DNA of 38,245 bases from an uncultured Muribaculaceae bacterium (GCA_944320595.1 CALUIB010000024.1:1-38245), one strand, 5' to 3'. Positions 1 through 6,816 are shown, counted from the first letter of the stretch. Notes: generated by a model from the sequence alone, not told the origin. A program made the numbers and translations.

Positions 1-308
1 AGGCGGTAGTTGTCTTTAATCGTCCAGACCTTTGCGCCGATTTCCATGCAGTGATTGAGTACGGACATGATCATGAAAAGCGAACGTCCGAGCCGGCTTA
101 TCTCCGAGCAAATGATGATGTCGTTTTTTTTGGCACCCTTAAGCAGCTTGTCGAGCCTACGCTTGTTCACCTCCTTGACTCCGCTTATTGTCTCACTAAT
201 CCATTTATCAACTTGCAAGTTGTTCTCCTTGCAGAAACGTTTTATTTCGAATCGCTGGTTCTCGACCGTTTGGCGGTCAGTACTCACTCGGATATATCCA
301 TAAATCAT
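1..308 (-). CDS. Serine recombinase (resolvase/invertase), 5' part only
   Basis: The minus strand from 308 reads MIYGYIRVSTDRQTVENQRF and stays open to the window edge, giving about 102 residues. This is the N-terminal catalytic domain of the resolvase/invertase family: the nucleophile is Ser9 in the YIRVSTDRQ block, and the EISRLGRS block with its conserved arginines follows near residue 67. The C-terminal helix-turn-helix lies outside the window, so resolvase and site-specific DNA invertase (Mpi-like in Bacteroides) cannot be separated. It sits beside a phage lysis cassette and reads away from it. The family is certain; the role in the phage is open. The methionine at 308 is the natural start because the family begins within a few residues of the YxRVS motif. 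Confidence 0.9.
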   Translation of the reverse strand, partial: MIYGYIRVSTDRQTVENQRFEIKRFCKENNLQVDKWISETISGVKEVNKRRLDKLLKGAKKNDIIICSEISRLGRSLFMIMSVLNHCMEIGAKVWTIKDNYR

Positions 309-413
309 AGTTCAAATTTTTTAATGTAATTCTTGTTCAGTATAGTTTCACTGTTTTTGTAAGTTGCTAATCTATCAATAATTAAACTATCCCACGATTT
401 TAAAAAATTGTCT

Positions 414-448
414 TTTGGAATCCCGATACGGTTAATGCCCTATTTTTG
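414..448 (+). promoter_or_regulatory. Candidate promoter of the lysis cassette
   Basis: TATTTTTG (441-448) matches the Bacteroidetes -7 consensus TAnnTTTG. A TTTG lies at 414-417, 23 bp upstream, which is slightly long. The first lysis gene starts at 465, so the leader would be only about 10 nt. Confidence 0.4.
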
Positions 449-464
449 AGAAAAAATATTAATC

Positions 465-731
465 ATGGAAATTAAGACAGACAAAATCAAACACTTTTTT
501 GCTTGTTTGGCAGTGGCATTGATGGCTTCATTTATCGAAGCCGTTTGTGGAGCGTCATACCTGTTATCTGTTGTCGCAGGTGTAATTGCAGGCACTGCAA
601 TAGGGATTGGCAAGGAATATGGCGACAAATGCGTACCCGGCAACAAATGGGATTGGTTTGATATTGCAGCCGACGCAGCAGGTGCGATTATTGGCGCGGC
701 TCTCGGCTCCTTGTTTTCGTTAATCAATTAA
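465..731 (+). CDS. Small phage membrane protein, holin candidate
   Basis: This 88-residue protein has three hydrophobic segments at about residues 10-28, 32-48 and 68-86, which fits a class I holin by size and topology. It also carries a GKEYGD...WDWFDIAADAAG block of the kind seen in YfiM/DUF2279-like membrane proteins, so the holin label rests mainly on position. It is the first gene of a tight run (membrane protein, membrane protein, endolysin, spanin-like) whose next gene begins one base after its stop. Holins are too diverse for motif proof. The start at 465 gives the N-terminal KIKHFF segment leading directly into the first membrane helix. Confidence 0.5.
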   Translation: MEIKTDKIKHFFACLAVALMASFIEAVCGASYLLSVVAGVIAGTAIGIGKEYGDKCVPGNKWDWFDIAADAAGAIIGAALGSLFSLIN

Positions 732-1355
732 ATGCTGCGTGACATGGGTAACATACAGGGTACATTGGATGTCGCCAAAGGCATTTCGGACTATGGCATA
801 ATGATAATTATTTGTGCCATTTTTCTACTGCTTTCGTCCGGGTTGATGGTCGCTTGTTTCCGTTGGTTCAAGTCGGTAATTGAGAGCATCCTTAATGACT
901 ATTCCGATAAGCTGACGAACTTGCAGGAGTTGGCAACAAAAAACGGCGAGGCGATGATTGACATTGCCGAAGGGTTGATACCAGAAACGCAACTGCGCAT
1001 CAAAAGCATTTCGGGCGTTTTCTTTGATTTGGCTGTCGAAAAGGTCTGCCGGATCATCAAGAAGATAAGGGAAGAAAACCATATCGCAGATAAGGATGCA
1101 ACCAAGGCAAAAATTCATACACTCCTGCATAATCTCTACGAAGACCGCAACAGCCGTTTCGACAATTTCAGATACCGGGGCAAAAGGCTATCTGAGTATT
1201 GCAGTCCGGAATGGATAGAATGGGTTGCCAAGGTCGTAGAAAATGAATTGTACAATGAAACCGGGCCGAACAATGGCCGAGCCTATACCAATGTAAAGGC
1301 TGTTTACGATAACATTAAACTTGATTTTTATCACAGGATTACCAATCAATTATGA
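732..1355 (+). CDS. Phage membrane-anchored protein of unknown function (207 aa)
   Basis: I do not recognise the family. One clear membrane helix lies at about residues 22-43 (YGIMIIICAIFLLLSSGLMV). It is followed by a soluble region of about 160 residues that is rich in charge, with stretches likely to be helical (SVIESILNDYSDKLTNLQEL and onward). The gene begins immediately after the stop of the holin candidate and its TGA overlaps the ATG of the endolysin (ATGA), so it is translationally coupled within the lysis cassette. An alternative start is the ATG at 744. It could be a second holin, an antiholin or a lysis regulator; the sequence does not decide. Confidence 0.6.
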   Translation: MLRDMGNIQGTLDVAKGISDYGIMIIICAIFLLLSSGLMVACFRWFKSVIESILNDYSDKLTNLQELATKNGEAMIDIAEGLIPETQLRIKSISGVFFDLAVEKVCRIIKKIREENHIADKDATKAKIHTLLHNLYEDRNSRFDNFRYRGKRLSEYCSPEWIEWVAKVVENELYNETGPNNGRAYTNVKAVYDNIKLDFYHRITNQL

Positions 1356-1951
1356 CGATGAAAATACTTATCGACAATGGACATGGCATTGACACCAAAG
1401 GGAAACGGTCGCCCGATGGGCGGTTGCTTGAATACGCATACGCCCGCGAGATTGCCCTGCGGCTCGAAAATGAGCTTAAAGCAATAGGCTATGATGCCGA
1501 GCGTATTGTGACGGAAGAAAACGACATACCTTTGAAAGAGCGGTGCTGCCGTGTGAACGATATTTGCAAATCACTCGGTACCGGCAATGTAATTCTTATC
1601 TCGGTGCATTGCAATGCCGCAGGTGATGATGGCAAGTGGCACACAGGACACGGTTGGGAGGCATGGACGAGCGTCGGGAACACGAAAGCCGACATTCTTG
1701 CGACGCACCTTTATGCCGCTGCCGAAAGAAAGGGATTTAAGACACGCAAGGATATGACGGACGGCGACCCCGACAAGGAGGGTCATTTGTACATCTTGAA
1801 ACACACACTTTGTCCTGCCGTATTGACCGAGAACTTGTTTCAAGACAACCGTGAAGATGTCGAGTACCTGTTGAGCGAGGTCGGAAAGCAAGCCATCGTC
1901 AAGCTACATGTCGATGGAGTGGAAAGTTACATCAAATCGTTAAGCCGATGA
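1352..1951 (+). CDS. N-acetylmuramoyl-L-alanine amidase, phage endolysin (Amidase_3)
   Basis: This 199-residue protein is a stand-alone amidase_3 domain, a zinc enzyme that cuts the bond between MurNAc and L-Ala in peptidoglycan. The expected metal and catalytic positions are visible: His11 in ILIDNGHG, Glu27 in LLEYAYAREIA, His86 in ISVHCNA and Glu160 in VLTENLF. There is no signal peptide, so export must rely on a holin, as for a canonical endolysin. The start overlaps the preceding stop (ATGA), and its own stop overlaps the next ATG. An in-frame ATG at 1358 (MKILIDNGHG) is an equally good start. The placement between two membrane proteins and a spanin-like gene supports a lysis role over cell-wall remodelling. 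Confidence 0.92.
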   Translation: MTMKILIDNGHGIDTKGKRSPDGRLLEYAYAREIALRLENELKAIGYDAERIVTEENDIPLKERCCRVNDICKSLGTGNVILISVHCNAAGDDGKWHTGHGWEAWTSVGNTKADILATHLYAAAERKGFKTRKDMTDGDPDKEGHLYILKHTLCPAVLTENLFQDNREDVEYLLSEVGKQAIVKLHVDGVESYIKSLSR

Positions 1952-2475
1952 GAAAAGCAATATTGTTTATATGTCTATTGGCTCTTGTAGGGTGCAAGAC
2001 GGGCGAGCAAGCGCAATCATTGATGCAGCCCGTCACTCTTAATAACACCGACAGCGTGAATGTGGAAAAGGTTATCAGAACATTGTACGTTCCGGCTTTG
2101 GCAGAGATTGACATTCCGCGACAGGTGGAAACCAATGCCACGCCCGATGATAGCAGCCACGTTGAAACCGACATGGCGTATTCCGACGCTTGGATTCGTG
2201 ACGGAATGCTGCACCACACCATTGCCAACAAGCAAGGCAAATACAAAACAGAGGCATTTGTTCCACAAACCACTGAAAAGATTAACAGGGAGACCGTTGT
2301 CACGAAAGAGATACCCGTGCCACAGCCTTATCCAATCGAGGTCGAACGGGAACTCACGCTGATGGAGCAGATGAAACTTGCCGTGTTTTGGTATCTCGTC
2401 GGAGCCGTCGTCGTATGTGTCTGCCTGTTGTTCCGCAAACCCTTGTGGACCGCTTTGCGCAAAATAATAAGTTAA
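1948..2475 (+). CDS. Candidate unimolecular spanin (lipobox plus C-terminal membrane helix)
   Basis: The 175-residue product has a lipoprotein signal (MRKAILFICLLALVGC, lipobox LVGC, lipidated Cys16), a periplasm-sized polar middle of about 125 residues and one strong C-terminal helix at residues 144-163 (LAVFWYLVGAVVVCVCLLF) followed by a basic tail. This two-membrane topology is that of u-spanins such as phage T1 gp11, which tether the outer membrane by the lipid and the inner membrane by the C-terminal helix and fuse them in the last step of lysis. It is the last gene of the cassette and overlaps the endolysin stop by ATGA. The function is inferred from topology and position; I claim no sequence match to T1 gp11. 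Confidence 0.72.
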   Translation: MRKAILFICLLALVGCKTGEQAQSLMQPVTLNNTDSVNVEKVIRTLYVPALAEIDIPRQVETNATPDDSSHVETDMAYSDAWIRDGMLHHTIANKQGKYKTEAFVPQTTEKINRETVVTKEIPVPQPYPIEVERELTLMEQMKLAVFWYLVGAVVVCVCLLFRKPLWTALRKIIS

Positions 2476-2502
2476 CAAAAGTTTATTTGTAATATCGTTA
2501 TC

Positions 2503-2967
2503 CTATTTACGACAATATTTGGATATTTCTTCTTCTATCACAGCGTCTTCTATGTCAGAATGCAATTTATGTAATTTGCTGAAATTGTATATTTCATATA
2601 TGAGAGATGTTGCTATAGAAACAACAGCTATTAACATAACATCAAATACAACCCATTTATTTACAATGTAGCGTAAATTATTCTCATTCCAAATTAAGGC
2701 AATAACTAAAACACACGTTGCTATGCTGAAGTCAAGAAGTAACATATTACGCGTGTGTGCTATGCTATTCCGTAACGTATTACGCATATTCTTATTCAAT
2801 ATCTTTGAAAGATTAAAAGAAACAAGTAAGCTCATTGAGATGGAAAAAACAATACCTAACACAGTAAACAGTGTTTGTAGGACGACTACATTACCGCTTA
2901 CACCTACAATAGCCAATAACATTGCTATGACTATTGCTAATATTATGCGTAGTATCATCTTATTCAT
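2503..2967 (-). CDS. Four-helix membrane protein, RexB-like partner
   Basis: The 154-residue protein has four hydrophobic helices at about residues 4-24, 33-53, 74-93 and 106-128, short loops and a charged C-terminal tail (HKLHSDIEDAVIEEEISKY). Lambda RexB is a four-helix inner-membrane ion channel of 144 residues encoded just after rexA; length, helix count and position here are the same. The gene overlaps the end of the upstream 315-residue gene by 8 bases, so the two are co-translated. The DNA is strikingly AT-rich (some 60-base lines fall below 30% GC), unlike the lysis genes and the chromosome, which fits a recently acquired moron. It could instead be another small membrane effector; no motif proves a channel. 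Confidence 0.55.
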   Translation of the reverse strand: MNKMILRIILAIVIAMLLAIVGVSGNVVVLQTLFTVLGIVFSISMSLLVSFNLSKILNKNMRNTLRNSIAHTRNMLLLDFSIATCVLVIALIWNENNLRYIVNKWVVFDVMLIAVVSIATSLIYEIYNFSKLHKLHSDIEDAVIEEEISKYCRK

Positions 2968-3907
2968 TTTGTTGTGCCTTGACTTCGTTCAAGAATAATT
3001 CCATTTCTTGCTTTAATTGTTCTTCAACAATACGATTAGGACTTACACAATCAACCGTAACAGTCTTTTTTACTTTGATGGCTTCTCCTGTGTATCTATT
3101 GCCGTCGCTTGTACACACAACAATGCCGCTGTCATTTGTTATATTGGTTGCCATTGCGCCCATTACTCTTTGAAATTCTTCTTTCACCATTTCTTTGGGC
3201 CTTTTCTTGAGCTTTATAACTAAACGAGCCTCAACAAGTTGGTTGTCGCGAAGTTTGGCTAAATTTTCAGTATCGTTTCCTATAAGCGATTCTAAAATAC
3301 TACTTGCTACATCACTCAATTTCGTAGATATTGAGGCTTCTTCTGTTTTTGCGGCAACAGTTGTACCACCACTTACAAACTGTATTTCTTTTATTTTTGA
3401 AAGTTCCACGCCTTTAGGCAATTTGGTAAGTTCGGTTAATTGGAATAAACGTTCACCTCTTACTGCCTCAAGTAACCAATTAAGATAAGTCTGCAAACGC
3501 CCTATATTTGTATTGCCAGATAGATTAGTTACAAGATAGCTGTCATTAGTTGCAAAATAAAAATGGTCTTTATATTGACTTTGTGTGGGTTTCCCTGCAT
3601 CTACTTGTGCCATGGTTATCATGTGTTGATCAAACAATTCATCCTTCATTATCCCCCCATTTTCAGCAGGTATTACACGTAACATCATGCCGAACATATA
3701 TGAGTTGTTCTTTTGCCAACCAAAATTAGCCAACAGTTCTGTATCAGGATTATCGACATTAAGCAACATACGGCGTTGCGCAGCAGTTGAGTCTTCTGTC
3801 AATACTTGTTGTAACAAGTTTAATATTCCAGAATTCGGCTCAGTTAAGGTATAATTTTCAATCTTAAATGCTCGTAATGTAAGTTTCTTAGGCGGAATTT
3901 GTGTCAT
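2960..3907 (-). CDS. RexA-like soluble sensor/regulator of a candidate abortive-infection pair
   Basis: The 315-residue soluble protein has no signal peptide or membrane helix. Compared by eye with lambda RexA (279 aa, from memory), the C-terminal 150 residues run in parallel: a TTV block, KLSDVASSILESLIG against RexA's DILKVLGATDIEGEL, LVIKLKKRPKEMVKEE against IVIKPKFKRDIKKVAKD, a following beta-rich segment and a terminal Glu-rich helix (RIVEEQLKQEMELFLNEVK). In lambda, RexA senses phage replication complexes and activates RexB, which depolarises the membrane. The downstream overlapping gene encodes a four-helix membrane protein, as in rexAB. A well-spaced promoter lies directly upstream. 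The homology is suggestive, not proven; an unrelated two-gene defence pair is the alternative. Confidence 0.5.
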   Translation of the reverse strand: MTQIPPKKLTLRAFKIENYTLTEPNSGILNLLQQVLTEDSTAAQRRMLLNVDNPDTELLANFGWQKNNSYMFGMMLRVIPAENGGIMKDELFDQHMITMAQVDAGKPTQSQYKDHFYFATNDSYLVTNLSGNTNIGRLQTYLNWLLEAVRGERLFQLTELTKLPKGVELSKIKEIQFVSGGTTVAAKTEEASISTKLSDVASSILESLIGNDTENLAKLRDNQLVEARLVIKLKKRPKEMVKEEFQRVMGAMATNITNDSGIVVCTSDGNRYTGEAIKVKKTVTVDCVSPNRIVEEQLKQEMELFLNEVKAQQNE

Positions 3908-3928
3908 GCTTCAATTATTTGCGTTTCA

Positions 3929-3961
3929 CAAAAATACATAGCCAATAAATATGATACCAAA
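3929..3961 (-). promoter_or_regulatory. Promoter of the RexAB-like pair
   Basis: On the minus strand TTTG (3961-3958) and TATTTTTG (3936-3929) are separated by 21 bp, a full match to the Bacteroidetes TTTG/TAnnTTTG pattern. The start codon at 3907 follows about 20 bases after the -7 box, so the pair has its own promoter independent of the lysis genes, as expected of a lysogenically expressed moron. Confidence 0.65.
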
Positions 3962-4063
3962 TTTTTTGAGATAATTTTCAAAAGTTTATGAATAATGACA
4001 AGTCAAATTAGTAGTATATACGGAACGCTCTTGATGATGTGGAGTGATGATGTGTGGCGTTCT

Positions 4064-4089
4064 ATGGCTGCCGTTTCCATGGCAGCCAT
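4064..4089 (-). terminator. Hairpin directly after the alpha-CTD-like gene
   Basis: ATGGCTGCC (4064-4072) and GGCAGCCAT (4081-4089) form a perfect 9-bp stem with an 8-base loop, two bases beyond the stop codon of the minus-strand gene ending at 4092. There is no U-run on that side, so it is a weak terminator or a 3' stabilising hairpin. Confidence 0.45.
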
Positions 4090-4091
4090 TT

Positions 4092-4367
4092 TCATTCTGT
4101 TTTCATTCCAAGGCAAAGGTCAAATCGCCCAAGTATAATTTCTATTTCATCAACGGCCTTTTTCCCAAGCCTCTTTATGCCCAATACTTCTTTACGGCTA
4201 AGTTTCACCAAGTCCTTTAATTTTCGTATTCCTACATTGTCGAGCGGAATGGCTATGCGCATTGGCATATCGATATCCAATATTGATGCCGATAACAGCT
4301 GTTTCATGTGCAACCTCATCTCGTCATATTTGTCGAATGTCGTGTCTGTGTCGGGTGTTGCGTACAT
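4092..4367 (-). CDS. Orphan RNA polymerase alpha-CTD-like protein
   Basis: The 91-residue protein ends in a helix-hairpin-helix block that follows the bacterial RpoA C-terminal domain closely: IPLDNVGIRKLKDLVKL, SRKEVLGIKRLGKKAVDEIE and LGRFDLCLGM, matching the RpoA pattern of GDLV, LLKTPNLGKKSL and LGM. The N-terminal RpoA assembly domain is absent and there is no second helicase or nuclease domain. Such a free alpha-CTD could bind promoter DNA or sigma factors and redirect host polymerase; that is inference. The frame is open further upstream, but an intrinsic terminator lies there, so the ATG at 4367 is preferred. TATCTTTC near 4377 is a possible -7 box for this gene. Confidence 0.7.
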   Translation of the reverse strand: MYATPDTDTTFDKYDEMRLHMKQLLSASILDIDMPMRIAIPLDNVGIRKLKDLVKLSRKEVLGIKRLGKKAVDEIEIILGRFDLCLGMKTE

Positions 4368-4385
4368 AATAGTTGAAAGATATAA

Positions 4386-4415
4386 AAAATGGAGAGGGGA
4401 ACCACCCCCTCTCCC
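4386..4415 (-). terminator. Intrinsic terminator of the Panacea operon
   Basis: On the minus strand a stem of GGAGAGGGG against CCCCTCTCC is followed directly by ATTTTTTAT, a textbook intrinsic terminator. It ends transcripts coming from the toxin-antitoxin pair. Because the alpha-CTD-like gene begins about 20 bases later, it could also act as an attenuator for that gene. Confidence 0.8.
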
Positions 4416-4493
4416 AAAGTCAAACCAATAATCCACCTTTGCGGCAGACCTATTGATAATGCAAATGTAATGTTTTAATCCAATTTTTACAAC

Positions 4494-4928
4494 TTATTTG
4501 CCCAAGGCTTTCTTTGTCAGCCAAAATTTGTGCGTTTTGTCGAGAAATACCAAATAAAATGTATCGCCGACAATATGGCCGATTAGGACTGCCGGGCCGT
4601 TGACATGTATTCTTGCCCATTCCGCATCTTCTGGAACATGTTTCGGGTACTCGAATTTTGTCTTGTCAGACGGTTGAAACGATTGGTAAATTGCGAATTT
4701 GTCACCATCTATTTGTTGCCGTAATGGGCGTTTGCAAAAGCCTTGCAAGGTTTCCATTGCCTTGCTCAACAATCCTGATTTCTGCCAATCGTGGAAACTG
4801 GACGCATACATCGGTGCCGGATCGAAGTAAGCAAATGAAATTTTGAAATTGCCTGTTTTAATCTTGTCCGACACAGATTCCTTGTCAAGGTGCAGTGCCG
4901 GACGATTTGAAGGCTTGAATTTGCTCAT
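4494..4928 (-). CDS. Candidate toxin paired with the Panacea antitoxin
   Basis: The 144-residue soluble protein (MSKFKPSNRPALHLDKES...) is of a family I cannot name. Its second half has a compact alpha/beta look with conserved-looking blocks: DGDKFAIYQSF, PEDAEWARIHV, GPAVLIGHIVGDTFYLVFLD and KTHKFWLTKK. The start is fixed by an ATGA overlap with the stop of the upstream DUF4065 gene, so the two are translationally coupled in the order antitoxin then partner. Panacea proteins neutralise many unrelated toxin folds encoded next to them, which makes this the presumed toxin. A role as a phage-encoded effector that is not a toxin remains possible. An upstream in-frame ATG (4991) would lie inside the antitoxin gene and is rejected. 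Confidence 0.6.
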   Translation of the reverse strand: MSKFKPSNRPALHLDKESVSDKIKTGNFKISFAYFDPAPMYASSFHDWQKSGLLSKAMETLQGFCKRPLRQQIDGDKFAIYQSFQPSDKTKFEYPKHVPEDAEWARIHVNGPAVLIGHIVGDTFYLVFLDKTHKFWLTKKALGK

Positions 4929-5419
4929 GACATTCCTTGCTGTGTCCTGTAATAAGTCATTGTCGTTTGTTTGGATATTTCTACATGGCACTTATCTGCC
5001 TCGCCATATCCGTATCGAGCCTCAACCCAAGGCAATTCTTTGTGCGTTGACCGTTCAAGTTCAACCCCGGACCACATCGAGAGGTTCTTGAGTACATCGC
5101 TCACCAAGTCTTTTACATCGATTGGCAATTTACCAAATTCCGCATCTTCATCTATGCCCGGTATAGGAGAATAGGCAACATCAGTATAAAGCACTGATGC
5201 CCCTCTCATCTCGTTATACACTTTTCGGCAAACAGGGCCATGTACCCATGCCTCAAACTTGTCTGCAACCAACTCCCTCCCGAAGAACGCAAGGCAGTAG
5301 GCATCACAGTAAAAAAGTAATTTTTGTAGCTTTAAATGCGACATTGGGCCATAGTGCTTCAATATATAGTTGGCAAGCACCACCGAGTCAATCGTTCCTG
5401 TTTTTGTTTCTGCAATCAT
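4925..5419 (-). CDS. Panacea (DUF4065/SocA-like) antitoxin
   Basis: The 164-residue protein carries the DUF4065 signature: LKLQKLLFYCDAYCLAFFGR, then ADKFEAWVHGPVCRKVYNEM and a C-terminal helix pair. The domain is known from Caulobacter SocA, from phage GepA proteins and as the promiscuous antitoxin domain of PanAT pairs. The ATG at 5419 is chosen because AAGGAG lies 7 bases upstream; an earlier in-frame ATG at 5455 has no such site. The gene lies downstream of the integrase in the same orientation and overlaps the next gene by ATGA. It is likely a maintenance or anti-phage module of the prophage. Confidence 0.85.
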   Translation of the reverse strand: MIAETKTGTIDSVVLANYILKHYGPMSHLKLQKLLFYCDAYCLAFFGRELVADKFEAWVHGPVCRKVYNEMRGASVLYTDVAYSPIPGIDEDAEFGKLPIDVKDLVSDVLKNLSMWSGVELERSTHKELPWVEARYGYGEADKCHVEISKQTTMTYYRTQQGMS

Positions 5420-5484
5420 GGCAAACTCCTTCCATTGCGTTGGTAACTGCATCATCTTTAATCAAACATTGCAAAATTAATACC

Positions 5485-6660
5485 TTATTTCAAATTATCC
5501 AACACTTTACGCACGGCGGCAGATGCCATTTCGGGCGTGACGGTTATGTATGAATATAGCGACGTGCCGCCCTTGTCAACCCTGTGGCCGAGAATAAAAT
5601 CTATGATGCTCGTACTTATACCAAGGTTGAATGCGTGTTGGCTGAATGATTTCCGCGCCGAATAATACACAAGGTTCTTGATGCCTGTCGCCTCGGCGAG
5701 TTTCGGCATATTGGTACACAGGAAATAGTGATGGCCGTCTTTCCGTTGGGCATCTGTCGCCGTAAGGCGGCCGTCAGCACCTTTGTAACGAGATATTATT
5801 GCTTTTGCCTCGTCGGGGATTGAGAACTCCACGAACTTGTTCATCTTCGGCCTGTTTTCCGTTTTCTTCCTCACATAATGGATAGTGTCCGATTGTTCGT
5901 TGAAATTAATCGCAAGCAGGTCAACCATGTTAATGCCGCCAAGGTAATAAGATAGCATGAAATAGTCCCTGCACTTGGCAAGGTTTTTCTTTGATGTGTC
6001 GAAGTCGCGGATTTTCTTAACTTCGTCAACGGTCAGCCATGATTGCCTCACTTCCATATTTGGTAATTCAAAGCCAAAAAACGGGTCAACACGGAATTGC
6101 ACATATCCGCACCGTTTGGCATAATTGAGCAACACCATGAGGAACACAAGATTCGTGCGCACCGTCACAGGTTTCATTTTGCGGTTCCAAAGGTATTTGT
6201 CAAGCCCGAGTACCGTGCCATGTGTTATATGCTCGACAAGGGTCTTTTGGCTGATATAGCCGGATATGTTTCTCCACATACTTCGGTAATTTTGTATCGT
6301 GTTCGGTTTGACGTGGGCATTTGCCATATATTCCTCGTATATGGATTGGATGGTGCGGTGCTTGTAACTGCTCGCATTCCGAAGTTGGAAAACAAGCTCG
6401 GGGCATGACAAGCCGTTGACATAATCCATCTCGTCGAGTGCCGCTTGGTAGTGTTGCAGCAGATTTCGGATTTTCGTGTTGAGCATGGTCGCATCTGCAC
6501 GTTTCACGACCATGCCATTGCGGAACTCCTTGTTTGAATCAAGGATAATGTCAGTTACAATGTAACGGGTATCCCCGTTGTGGGCGACCGAAATTCTTAC
6601 TTTGTTCTTACCGCCCTTGATTGCTTTTGAAGTCAAAACGACTGCTTTCAGTAGTGCCAT
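5485..6660 (-). CDS. int: Tyrosine recombinase, prophage integrase lacking Arg I
   Basis: The 391-residue protein has an N-terminal arm-type region, a SAM-like core-binding domain (about 100-190) and a C-terminal catalytic domain. Visible catalytic positions are a Lys near 265 (VRKKTENRP), Arg336 in SARKSF, His359 in ILGHR and the nucleophile Tyr369 or Tyr371 in LYSYIT. The first arginine of the RKHRHY set is missing: the SYYLGGINMVDL segment has Gly241 where it is expected. The CTnDOT integrase IntDOT is known to lack the same arginine, so the protein is probably active. It is the last element gene before the chromosome and reads inward, as usual for an integrase next to its attachment site. 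Confidence 0.9.
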   Translation of the reverse strand: MALLKAVVLTSKAIKGGKNKVRISVAHNGDTRYIVTDIILDSNKEFRNGMVVKRADATMLNTKIRNLLQHYQAALDEMDYVNGLSCPELVFQLRNASSYKHRTIQSIYEEYMANAHVKPNTIQNYRSMWRNISGYISQKTLVEHITHGTVLGLDKYLWNRKMKPVTVRTNLVFLMVLLNYAKRCGYVQFRVDPFFGFELPNMEVRQSWLTVDEVKKIRDFDTSKKNLAKCRDYFMLSYYLGGINMVDLLAINFNEQSDTIHYVRKKTENRPKMNKFVEFSIPDEAKAIISRYKGADGRLTATDAQRKDGHHYFLCTNMPKLAEATGIKNLVYYSARKSFSQHAFNLGISTSIIDFILGHRVDKGGTSLYSYITVTPEMASAAVRKVLDNLK

Positions 6661-6816
6661 TTTCGGACAATTTTAAGGAAATGTTTTATGCAAAGCGGCC
6701 TGTTTTCCAACCTTTGAGGATTGTCGAAACCGACTGCTCTACGGGTTAATTACTAATATTTCCTATTGAAATTCAGTCATTTCAGCCATTTACTCCAAAA
6801 ATACCATTACTTTATT
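6661..6816. other. Presumed prophage/chromosome junction (att region), unresolved
   Basis: These 156 bases lie between the integrase start and the first chromosomal-type repeat. They hold no gene. I see no tRNA 3' end and cannot identify the core direct repeat, because the left end of the prophage is outside the window. The location of the junction here is inference from gene order. Confidence 0.4.

Noticed and set aside
341-391. Short inverted repeat ATAGTTT...AAACTAT next to the serine recombinase, as a possible inversion site
   Set aside because: Arms of only 7-8 bases in AT-rich DNA are too short to support a recombination site.
4054-4431. 125-codon plus-strand open frame over the alpha-CTD-like gene
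   Set aside because: It is the complement of a gene with clear RpoA-CTD motifs and contains the terminator hairpins.
6720-6760. tRNA-like string (GTAGAGCAG and GGTTTCGAC on the minus strand) near the prophage border, as a possible tRNA att site
   Set aside because: No acceptor stem, anticodon arm or CCA end can be built around it.
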